From Alicyclobacillus fructus (GTDB taxonomy: Bacteria; Bacillota; Bacilli; Alicyclobacillales; Alicyclobacillaceae), in NCBI RefSeq assembly GCF_017329605.1, contig NZ_JAFMTY010000002.1, positions 62,001-126,000 of the forward strand: a stretch of DNA of 64,000 bases, written 5' to 3'. The notes under the pieces are model-generated. The model worked only from the letters and a program-made list of their open reading frames with translations, was not told the DNA's origin and did not search any database. Position numbers and translations under genes: made by a program. Positions within the stretch are counted from its first letter, which is position 1. Every line of letters starts with the position of its first letter. Positions 28,464-35,761 of the stretch are shown one piece after another.

Positions 28464-28490
28464 AAGGGTTCGGATGAAGTCCGAACCCTT
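28464..28490 (-). terminator. Terminator after tRNA-Leu
   Basis: 11-bp perfect stem AAGGGTTCGGA/TCCGAACCCTT with a 5-base loop, followed on the minus strand by TTTCTTCGTCTT. Confidence 0.8.
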
Positions 28491-28498
28491 CGAGTCTC

Positions 28499-28583
28499 TG
28501 GTGTCGAGAGCGGGACTTGAACCCGCACGGGTTACCCCACACGCCCCTCAAACGTGCGCGTCTGCCAATTCCGCCATCTCGAC
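28499..28583 (-). tRNA. tRNA-Leu (anticodon GAG)
   Basis: 85 bases. Acceptor stem GTCGAGA/TCTCGAC, discriminator A and encoded CCA. D arm with GGCGGAATTGGCAGAC. The anticodon stem CACGT/GCGTG encloses loop TTGAGGG, giving anticodon GAG (reads CUC/CUU). A long class II variable arm fits Leu. The T loop is GTTCAAGTC. Confidence 0.95.
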
Positions 28584-28799
28584 ATGGCTTCAAAAGCGAG
28601 TCACGAGGATGATTATAGTCGCCCTAAACGCACGTGTCAAGCGTCTCGAGACACATTGTTGATGGCGGCTCCGGCTTCGCGCGCGAACTGAGGCTGTGAC
28701 CTCTACATCTAGACACGATCCCGGGGGAAGAGTACCATGAACTACAACCAGCAGCATGGATCTGCCGCTGTTCGAACTTCTCGCTGAGGAGCGTGTGGC
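28584..28799. other. Intergenic region between tRNA-Leu and a hypothetical gene
   Basis: About 215 bases. It should hold the tRNA promoter on the minus strand. On the + strand a 15-codon ORF (28755-28802) beginning MDLPLFELLAEE ends in an ATGA overlap with the next gene. No clear sigma-A promoter was recognised. Confidence 0.4.
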
Positions 28800-29678
28800 A
28801 TGAAAGGGCGTCGTGCGGGGGCGCTCGCTGCGGCTGTGGTGATGGTGCTGTTGGCCGTCGCAGTGGGGACGTGGATGTGGGCGCGCCGGGCGGAACCGAG
28901 GGCGCGGGATGCCGCGTGGTGGGCGCAAACGGGGTGGCGCGTCAATGCGGTCGTGGCGATGGGGAAGCCCCTTGTGCTCACGTACAATCTGTGGACGGCC
29001 GCGGAGTCCGTGCCGGATACCCTGAATCTCGAGCCGATCCCGGCAGGCAGTTTCGAAGTCGTGCGGTCGGATCTGACTCATGAAGTCGATGTCGAGAACG
29101 GCAAGACGTTTCAACTGTGCCAATTCGTCATCTCGGTGCGGTTTCCGCACAGCTATCGGGATGAGCGCATGGGCCTTCTCGTGAACGCCGGTCTCTGGAA
29201 GCGCATACTTCCCTATGGCCGCGTGACGTGCCGGGTCATCCGCGGATCGGTCGATTGGCTGAGTGTCTCGTTTGACTCCGGGGAAATTCAGGAGCCGCTC
29301 GTGACGAGGAACAATCTCGTCGCCGTCCAGCTTCGCAACGAAACCCAGGCGCCTGTGCGGATCCTGGGGCTCTGGCAGGCCGGGAACGACGGCATTTCCG
29401 CCGTCCGCGTGGTGTTGCCGAACTCTCGGAGCGGAGCGAGGCCCATCAACCTGCCCTTCGCGCTGAAGCCAGGCGAAACGGCCACGCTCGAGTACGAGCT
29501 GATCCCGCGCGCGGGCACGGTGCAAGGCCTTGTTTTTCAACCGGCTCTCGCGCTCGCTTCTGGACGTATGCATGGATTCGAGGTGATGCCGCCCGTCGTG
29601 ATCGAGCGTTCGTTCGTGCCGTGGCAGACCCGCCCAGCGCGTGGCATTGTGCGATTTGTGGAAGCCGCTTCGTCGTGA
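28800..29678 (+). CDS. Hypothetical membrane-anchored protein
   Basis: 292 residues. One N-terminal membrane segment (about 8-28) after MKGRR, then a likely extracytoplasmic beta-rich domain. The C-terminal third (PVRILGLW..., ALKPGETATLEYELIPR) resembles an immunoglobulin-like beta-sandwich. GAGGAG lies 11 bases upstream, and the start overlaps a short ORF stop as ATGA. It precedes a slipin gene by 75 bases and may share its transcript. No family recognised. Confidence 0.6.
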   Translation: MKGRRAGALAAAVVMVLLAVAVGTWMWARRAEPRARDAAWWAQTGWRVNAVVAMGKPLVLTYNLWTAAESVPDTLNLEPIPAGSFEVVRSDLTHEVDVENGKTFQLCQFVISVRFPHSYRDERMGLLVNAGLWKRILPYGRVTCRVIRGSVDWLSVSFDSGEIQEPLVTRNNLVAVQLRNETQAPVRILGLWQAGNDGISAVRVVLPNSRSGARPINLPFALKPGETATLEYELIPRAGTVQGLVFQPALALASGRMHGFEVMPPVVIERSFVPWQTRPARGIVRFVEAASS

Positions 29679-29753
29679 ATCGGCCAACGCCTCGTTGGCG
29701 GCCCGTGAGGCGGATGTCGTTCCGGTGGAATGCCGGAGAAGGAGGAGATGCGC

Positions 29754-30650
29754 ATGCGGCGTGTGGCCGGTGTGCAACGCTTGATTTTTGTCGTCTTCGT
29801 GCTCGGAGCCATCGCGTCCGCCCTGGGCCTGGGGCGGACGGATCGCGCGCTGGGCCTTGGCGTGGGGGTGGTCATTCTGCTGATGGGCTGGGCTCTGGCG
29901 GCATCCATTCACGTCGCGAATCAATGGGAAAAGGCGGTCGTGCTTCGCCTGGGCAAGTTCCGTCAGCTCGCGGGGCCGGGCATGTTCCTTCTCCTTCCCA
30001 TCGTCGACACGGTTGCGGACTGGATCGACCTGCGCGTGCGGTCGACCACCTTCACCGCGGAGCAGACCCTGACGAAGGACACGGTCCCGGTGAACATCGA
30101 CGCGGTGCTGTTCTGGGTGGTGGTGGACGCGGAGAAAGCCGCGCTTCAGGTGGCGGACTACGAATATTCGCTGTCCTGGGCGGCTCAGACCGCGCTGCGC
30201 GATCTGATTGGCCGCATGATGCTCGAGGATATGCTGTCGAGCCGAGAGGCCATGGATGACGAACTGAAGCGCCTGCTCGACGAGCGCACGGGCCCGTGGG
30301 GCATCTCCATTCAGAGCGTCCAGATCCGCGATATTAAAATCCCGGGCAATCTCCAGGACGCGATGTCCCGCGCGGCTCAGGCGGAGCGGGAGCGAAACGC
30401 GCGCGTCATCCTCGGTCAGGCCGAGGTGCAGGTGGCCGAATCCTTCCTGGAGGCCGCGCGCCTTTACCACAGCGATCCCGTCGCCATTCAGCTTCGCGCC
30501 ATGAACATCCTCTACGAGGGCTTGAAGGAAAAAGCGTCGATGATCGTCGTGCCGAGCGCCCTGTCGGATGCGATGAATCTCGGCACGTGGCTCGGGGTGG
30601 CCAACGCTGAGCGCATGGAGGAGGTGCGCCGAGGCGGGGAGCGGGACTAA
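29754..30650 (+). CDS. Slipin / stomatin-like SPFH protein
   Basis: 298 residues. Two N-terminal hydrophobic stretches (about 6-42), then the SPFH/band-7 domain. The family signature EKAVVLRLGKF is followed by GPGMFLLLPIVD, and by SSREAMDDELKRLLDERTGPWGI and QDAMSRAAQAERERNARVI. Slipins oligomerise at the membrane, form microdomains and often act with a protease of the NfeD type; no nfeD is adjacent. The ATG at 29754 is preferred because AAGGAGG lies 7-8 bases upstream. Its 3' end overlaps the convergent nos gene by 4 bases. Confidence 0.9.
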   Translation: MRRVAGVQRLIFVVFVLGAIASALGLGRTDRALGLGVGVVILLMGWALAASIHVANQWEKAVVLRLGKFRQLAGPGMFLLLPIVDTVADWIDLRVRSTTFTAEQTLTKDTVPVNIDAVLFWVVVDAEKAALQVADYEYSLSWAAQTALRDLIGRMMLEDMLSSREAMDDELKRLLDERTGPWGISIQSVQIRDIKIPGNLQDAMSRAAQAERERNARVILGQAEVQVAESFLEAARLYHSDPVAIQLRAMNILYEGLKEKASMIVVPSALSDAMNLGTWLGVANAERMEEVRRGGERD

Positions 30651-31771
30651 CGGAACATCGACGGATCGACCCGGAAGGGCGGAGCGGGATAGGGGCTCGG
30701 CTGGCGCACGAAGTTCGGCAGCACGAAGTCGTCGTCGTATCCGCTGTGGAAGATGTGCGTCGCCGCCGGGGACAGGGGCGGGATGAGCCAGGTCCAATCG
30801 CCGGTCACGCGGCGATTCGCGTCCCGCTCGAGTCGCTCGAAGTAGGCGAACTGGCGGCTCGCGGTGTGATGATCGACGATGGTGACGCCTCGCTTGCGGT
30901 ACGAATGGAGCACGGCGATGTTCAGTTCCACCAGGGCTCGATCGCGCCACAGCGTCGCGTCGCTCGATCGATCGAGGCCGATCGCTTCGGCGACGGCCGG
31001 CAGCATGTTGTAGCGAAACGGATCCGCCAGGTTGCGAGCGCCGATTTCGGTGCCCATGTACCAGCCGTTGAACGGCGCCGCGGTGTAGCGGATTCCTCCA
31101 ATGATCAGCGCCATATCGGACAGAACGGGCGTGGCGTACCAGCGGAGGCCGAGATCGGCGATGGACGGGTACTCGGGGTGCTCAATCGGAACTTCAAGGA
31201 TGAGAGGGAGCGGCAATTCAAACCAGGCGATCTCGTCCCCGTCCGCGATCACGACGGGAAGCACGTCCCACGGCGTGCCGCGACCGCGCCATCCGAGCGC
31301 CTCACAGACTCGGGTGAAGGCCGCCGATGCCGGATCGCCCACGGTGCCTTTCGGCGTCTCGTAGCCCGCGTAGCGCACGATCTGGTGATTCCAGATGCGC
31401 ACCGCGCGCTCCCGGGAAGCCGACGCGAACACTGTGATGGTGGGCCGAATTCTGCCACCGTTTTGGGCGAAGGCCAAATGCTCGCAGACCGCGTCGAACA
31501 CGTCCTTCGGCCGATGGAGATGGCGGCGGTCGAACAAGTGAAGCGTCTGCCAGAACAGCCTGCCGATGCAACGGTTGCTGTTCCTCCATGCCATGCGAGC
31601 TCCATGCTCAAGCTCTTCGAAGGTGTGATCATAAGTGCCTTCGCGGTCGATTTGTCGGCGCACCTCGTCTAGCCGCCGCTCGATCTCGACTTCGTTCTTA
31701 CCCAGTTCTCGGTAGCACGTCTTGATAAAAGCGCGCGCCTCGTCGAAAAGAGCGCTCATCCGCATGTTCAC
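30647..31771 (-). CDS. nos: Bacterial nitric oxide synthase oxygenase
   Basis: 374 residues, oxygenase domain only, as in Bacillus. It makes NO and citrulline from arginine using borrowed reductases. The heme-ligating cysteine is Cys68 in AWRNSNRCIGR. The substrate/pterin regions include FNGWYMGTEIGARNLADP and the C-terminal GDWTWLIPPLSP. No reductase domain is fused or adjacent. Bacterial NO has been linked to oxidative-stress and antibiotic protection in other Firmicutes. Start at 31771 or the in-frame ATG at 31759. Confidence 0.94.
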   Translation of the reverse strand: MNMRMSALFDEARAFIKTCYRELGKNEVEIERRLDEVRRQIDREGTYDHTFEELEHGARMAWRNSNRCIGRLFWQTLHLFDRRHLHRPKDVFDAVCEHLAFAQNGGRIRPTITVFASASRERAVRIWNHQIVRYAGYETPKGTVGDPASAAFTRVCEALGWRGRGTPWDVLPVVIADGDEIAWFELPLPLILEVPIEHPEYPSIADLGLRWYATPVLSDMALIIGGIRYTAAPFNGWYMGTEIGARNLADPFRYNMLPAVAEAIGLDRSSDATLWRDRALVELNIAVLHSYRKRGVTIVDHHTASRQFAYFERLERDANRRVTGDWTWLIPPLSPAATHIFHSGYDDDFVLPNFVRQPSPYPAPPFRVDPSMFR

Positions 31772-31901
31772 CGTCCCTGACCCATTCTATCCGACCGCGA
31801 TGGTCGCTCCAAAGGCGCGGGCGGTGGTGAGGAACGTGTGTCGGCGTTTTGTCACCTTCTCGAGAACGCGCGGAGGCCGCGGCAAGAACAGAAGAAGCGA
31901 A

Positions 31902-31928
31902 AAGCGCGGCGAGCCAATCGCCGCGCTT
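31902..31928 (-). terminator. Terminator of the lysine-rich secreted protein
   Basis: 11-bp perfect stem AAGCGCGGCGA/TCGCCGCGCTT with a 5-base loop, close after the minus-strand stop. Confidence 0.7.
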
Positions 31929-31933
31929 GGACT

Positions 31934-32185
31934 TCACTTCTTTTTGGATTTCGATGTGCCCTTGCCTGCAGCCTTGTGTCCCGTCGACTTCTTCGCGACA
32001 GTCTTCGGAGCCGTCTTGGTGGATTTCTTCGCCACGGTCTTGTGCGCCGCGCTCGTCTTCGCCTTGTGCACGTGCACGACTGCGTGCGAAGCGTGAGCCG
32101 CCTTCTCCGTGCTCGCCAATGCAACGCTCGGCGCCGCGAACAGCGTCAGCGCTGCCACGCTTGCCAGAATCGACTTCTTCATCAT
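31934..32185 (-). CDS. Secreted lysine/alanine-rich protein, acid-shock-protein-like
   Basis: 83 residues. A signal peptide (MMKKSILASVAALTLFA...) cleaves near ALAS. The mature 58 residues are very basic, with His/Val pairs (HASHAVVHVHK) and two copies of a TVAKKST motif, ending KSKKK. Composition and layout resemble the Asr acid-shock protein of enterobacteria, which is exported and Lys/Ala/His-rich, although that is a different lineage. AAGGTGGGGG lies upstream of the start. Role in an acidophile envelope is inference. Confidence 0.65.
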   Translation of the reverse strand: MMKKSILASVAALTLFAAPSVALASTEKAAHASHAVVHVHKAKTSAAHKTVAKKSTKTAPKTVAKKSTGHKAAGKGTSKSKKK

Positions 32186-32265
32186 AACCCCCACCTTGCT
32201 AGCTAAGTTTGGCCAAGCTGGCCTACCAGCAATATAGAGCCAATACCTTAAAATGGTCTCAAAGT

Positions 32266-32976
32266 TCAGCCGATGTTGATGGCTCGGCCGACGATGACCG
32301 AGACGACCGCGAGCGAAATGACGGATTGCGTCATCATGAGGAGCTTCATCCTGCGCGACAGGACGGCGGTGTCTGTGGGACTGAAGGCGGTATTGGTATT
32401 GAACGCAAGGTAGAGGTAATCGATGAACGTGGGTTGCCACTCGTTCCATCCGGGGGCTTCGGCCATCATCTGCGGAAACAGCAGATCTGGCCGATCCGGC
32501 TTGCCTCGGTGGCGCTTGAGCGGGCCGCCGCGATCGATCTCCCAGTACCACACCGCAAACACAAAGATGTTGGTCACCCAGAGCAGGAGCGCGTCCCGAA
32601 ACAATGCCACGGCGGACTCATTTTCGTGGAAGAGCGCGTGCACCAGATAGAATACGCTCACGATGAGAAACAGGGTCAGCACGGTGATGGTTGTGAGGGC
32701 CAGGCGGCGGGACCACACGTCGTGCGCTTGCCAGATGGCCGCCGCGAGCAGGATCAGAAGGAGCGCGCAAACGCCTGCGCTTGCCCACCACGGGGCGATG
32801 TGCAGCATCACGGAGACGACCGTGAGCAGGACGCCGATAAGCACGAGCGCCCCGAAAAACAGCCCTCGCGGCACGCGGTGGGCGTAATGCACAAGTTCGG
32901 CGAGTTCCGCCTCCATCCGGGATTCCAGCGATGGCCCGCAGCCGTGCTCGTCTTGTGGATGGCGATCCGGCGCCAT
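32266..32976 (-). CDS. Membrane protein, DUF1345-like / ion-channel-like
   Basis: 236 residues. About five membrane helices, with a long loop containing WYWEIDRGGPLKRHRG. The C-terminal part (FIDYLYLAFNTNTAFSPTDTAVLSRRMKLLM) has the pore-plus-helix layout of two-helix ion channels, without the GYG filter. This pattern is what I recall for DUF1345 proteins. GAGGAGG precedes the start. It is just downstream of the glycosyltransferase gene, same strand. Confidence 0.72.
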   Translation of the reverse strand: MAPDRHPQDEHGCGPSLESRMEAELAELVHYAHRVPRGLFFGALVLIGVLLTVVSVMLHIAPWWASAGVCALLLILLAAAIWQAHDVWSRRLALTTITVLTLFLIVSVFYLVHALFHENESAVALFRDALLLWVTNIFVFAVWYWEIDRGGPLKRHRGKPDRPDLLFPQMMAEAPGWNEWQPTFIDYLYLAFNTNTAFSPTDTAVLSRRMKLLMMTQSVISLAVVSVIVGRAINIG

Positions 32977-32987
32977 GCTTTCCCTCC

Positions 32988-34241
32988 TCAGCGCTCACGC
33001 AGTTCGTCTAGGCGAATGGCGCGCTTGTGCACCGTGTGGTACCAAGTCCGGTTGCTCCGCGTGAAGTAGGCCTGAAGCGTCACGGGCCCCCACGTCCAGA
33101 GAAAGAACGGGAGGAGAGGCAACGCAAAATAGGCTCGCCAGTTCACCCGCTCGAGCAAAAGCGCGAGGGGAATCTCCAGGAACAGAATGATGTTGACCGC
33201 GACCCATAGGTTGGTGACCATGAGGGCCGCCGGGTTGGTCGCCGCGTCGGTCGGATCGGGCGACAGGTAATGAAGACCCAACACAATCATCGCGCCGGCA
33301 AACAACAGCATGGACCGCATGGGCTGAAACAGGTAGATGGCCATGTCGATCTTGGCCAGATTGCGTTCGCGCAGCCCCTCGATGAACATCGGCACAAGGT
33401 GTTCCCGTGCGCATTGAAAATGCCCCTGTTGCCAACGAAGGCGCTGGCGGAAGGACGCCGCGAAGCTCGTGGGCTTCTCGTCGTACACGCGCGCGTCGTG
33501 CGCCCAGACGGGAATGATGCCCCGGCGGACGCAGCGGATGCCGAACTCCAGATCTTCTGTGAGACCCGTCGCTTTCCAGCCCATCTCCTGCAACAGCGGA
33601 TAATCGATGCAAAGGCCTGTCCCGCCGAGCGTACACGGCAGGTTGAGACGCGCGCGGGCGTACTGCCACAGCCGATTGTCGAACCAGTAGGAAATGGCAA
33701 GCGACACGCTGATCCACGAATCGAAAGGGTTCTTCGTGTCCAGGTATCCTTGAATGACGCGATCGCCGTTGCACAGATGATCGTTCATGATGGCGAGGAA
33801 CTCGGGATGGACCAGATTGTCCGCGTCAAACATGACGATGGCGTCATAATGCGCGCCCATGTCCTTCAGGCGCGCCAGCATCCATTCGATGGCGTAGCCC
33901 TTGCCCTGCTCGGCGCGGTTTTCCCGCACGTGGACGATGGCGCCGTGCGCCCTCGCGCGCTCCGCCGTGCCGTCGGTGCAGTTGTCCGCGATGACGTGCA
34001 CGTCGTAGAGGTGTTCCGGGTACGTCTGGCGCTTCAGGCTGTCGAGAAGGGGGCCGATCACGCACTCCTCGTTATGCGCCGGGATGATGATGGCGAACCG
34101 CTTTTGCGGCGCGTGCGTGATGGGGCGTCTGCGATGCCAGATGCCATACACGGACAGCACAATCTGGTACAGCGCCACAAGCCCCGTAACCAATTTGAGC
34201 GCGTCGTAAAAGGTGTCCCAGAGCAAGTACATCAGTGTCAT
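32988..34241 (-). CDS. Membrane glycosyltransferase, family 2 (processive type)
   Basis: 417 residues. N-terminal helix (about 9-32), GT-A domain (about 45-290) and three to four C-terminal helices. Catalytic motifs are HNEE, DNCTDGT, the metal-binding DADN, TED and QRLRW, i.e. the D,D,D,QxxRW set of cellulose/hyaluronan-synthase-like enzymes. Probably builds an exopolysaccharide or cell-wall glycan. Its start overlaps the stop of the upstream O-antigen-ligase gene as ATGA, so the two are coupled. Confidence 0.88.
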   Translation of the reverse strand: MTLMYLLWDTFYDALKLVTGLVALYQIVLSVYGIWHRRRPITHAPQKRFAIIIPAHNEECVIGPLLDSLKRQTYPEHLYDVHVIADNCTDGTAERARAHGAIVHVRENRAEQGKGYAIEWMLARLKDMGAHYDAIVMFDADNLVHPEFLAIMNDHLCNGDRVIQGYLDTKNPFDSWISVSLAISYWFDNRLWQYARARLNLPCTLGGTGLCIDYPLLQEMGWKATGLTEDLEFGIRCVRRGIIPVWAHDARVYDEKPTSFAASFRQRLRWQQGHFQCAREHLVPMFIEGLRERNLAKIDMAIYLFQPMRSMLLFAGAMIVLGLHYLSPDPTDAATNPAALMVTNLWVAVNIILFLEIPLALLLERVNWRAYFALPLLPFFLWTWGPVTLQAYFTRSNRTWYHTVHKRAIRLDELRER

Positions 34242-35533
34242 TCGTCCGACATCCTCGCTTTCCGCCAGCGGCTGTGGATTCGGTCAGCCTCTGGCAAGCT
34301 GCGACCCCAGGTGTACAAGAGCCCCGCCAGCAGATAGTACAAGCTCGCAGTGTAATTGTATTCAAACAGGTTCTCGACGAAACTGTGAATCAGGACGGCG
34401 GTCAGGCCGGTCAGCCCTGCGAGCGCCAAAGCGCGCGATGGGCCCGACGTTCGCCGCACCACGTGCATCATATCGCGCACGATGGCCAGATGCATGGCCA
34501 AGAACAGCACCAATCCGAGCATACCGGTCTCTCCGAGCACCTTGGCATAGTAATTGTCGGAGAACGCGGAAAAACTATGGGACGTGGCGACGTAGCCGCC
34601 GTAGTACCCCAGTCCGGATCCGAACAATGGGTTGCGCGACATCACGTCGAACGCCTGCTGCCAAAGCGCCATGCGCCCGCCCGCGGACGACTTCATGAAA
34701 TACACCGGGTTCAACAGGTCGAACGCCCGGTGCCGCAGGGACGGGACACACATCGCGAGGCCCATCGCGCCCGCCCATATCGGCAAGAGGCGGCGCTCGA
34801 AAGCGGCCGCAACCAAAAAGGTGGCGGCGCCGAGCCCGAGCCACGAGCCGCGATCGTACGTCATGAAGAGCGCGCCCAATGCGATGATGGCTCCCACGAG
34901 GTACGCCGTTCGCCGCCGCTTGTCTCCATCCCATGCGGCGAGGCCGAGCATGAGGGGCAGCGTGAGTTCGAGATTCGCGCCGAACTCCGCAGGCGACTTC
35001 ATCACCGAGAACACGCGCGTCCGGACGTGCTCGCCCACGTCAAGCCACTGGCTCGGAATCGGCACTTTGATGAGAAATTGAAACCACCCGTCTATACCCA
35101 TCAGAAACGACATGGCGATCACGCCGTAGAACAGCTTCGAGGCGTCCTCGGCGTCGACGGCGAGCGGCACCAGCAGGCCGACGAAGATGTATTCCACGTC
35201 CACCATCCACGCGTTCAGCGCGAGGACGGGGTGCTTGAGATCCGCGAGCACGAGCGCCAGCGTGTACAGGATGTACCACCAGGCGTATCGCCCCCATGCG
35301 GGTTGCGAACGCTTCACACCGTACGCGCGGCGGACGAGCGCCGCCCACGCGAGCGCCAGGACCGCGAGAGCGCCCCACACGTTGGCAAGGGGCGCCAGAA
35401 AGGTCGCGCCGAGGCCTTGGTTAATAATCGCAAAGGCGCCGAGCGCGTAGACCGCCATGCGGGCCAATCGCTTGCTCTGTTCTACCCCCGCTTCGAACGA
35501 CAACAGGACCGAGCCTGGATGGTGTCGCGACAT
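34238..35533 (-). CDS. O-antigen ligase / polymerase-like membrane protein
   Basis: 431 residues from the ATG at 35533 (GGGAG 8 bases upstream). About ten membrane helices and a large extracytoplasmic loop, with the Wzy_C-type region GSGLGYYGGYVATSHSFSAFSDNYYAKVLGETG, including the His typical of these enzymes. It likely polymerises or ligates glycan units supplied by the coupled glycosyltransferase. No flippase is nearby. Divergent from the PBP gene. Confidence 0.82.
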   Translation of the reverse strand: MSRHHPGSVLLSFEAGVEQSKRLARMAVYALGAFAIINQGLGATFLAPLANVWGALAVLALAWAALVRRAYGVKRSQPAWGRYAWWYILYTLALVLADLKHPVLALNAWMVDVEYIFVGLLVPLAVDAEDASKLFYGVIAMSFLMGIDGWFQFLIKVPIPSQWLDVGEHVRTRVFSVMKSPAEFGANLELTLPLMLGLAAWDGDKRRRTAYLVGAIIALGALFMTYDRGSWLGLGAATFLVAAAFERRLLPIWAGAMGLAMCVPSLRHRAFDLLNPVYFMKSSAGGRMALWQQAFDVMSRNPLFGSGLGYYGGYVATSHSFSAFSDNYYAKVLGETGMLGLVLFLAMHLAIVRDMMHVVRRTSGPSRALALAGLTGLTAVLIHSFVENLFEYNYTASLYYLLAGLLYTWGRSLPEADRIHSRWRKARMSDE

Positions 35534-35761
35534 GCCAGCACTCCCAGCACTCGAAATTCGAACATGGCTCGTCCTGCGAACCACACTATACTCATTCTAC
35601 CCGAAAATCTGCGGGCCGCATACGGTGGGTTTCCGACATTTTGGCAAACGTTTCGACGGAGATCGGCGCCTGCGCCGCCAGATCGTCACTTGAACTTGCG
35701 CCCTGCGGCGCGGGTCTGATTTAAATAGCTATGGATAGCCTGAAGGACGGAGTGAGACTCG

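Noticed and set aside
28590-30950. 786-codon minus-strand frame
   Set aside because: Shadow opposite the hypothetical protein and slipin genes.
31934-32551. Longer 205-codon frame for the lysine-rich protein
   Set aside because: The extension overlaps the DUF1345-like gene in another frame; the signal peptide and ribosome site set the start at 32185.
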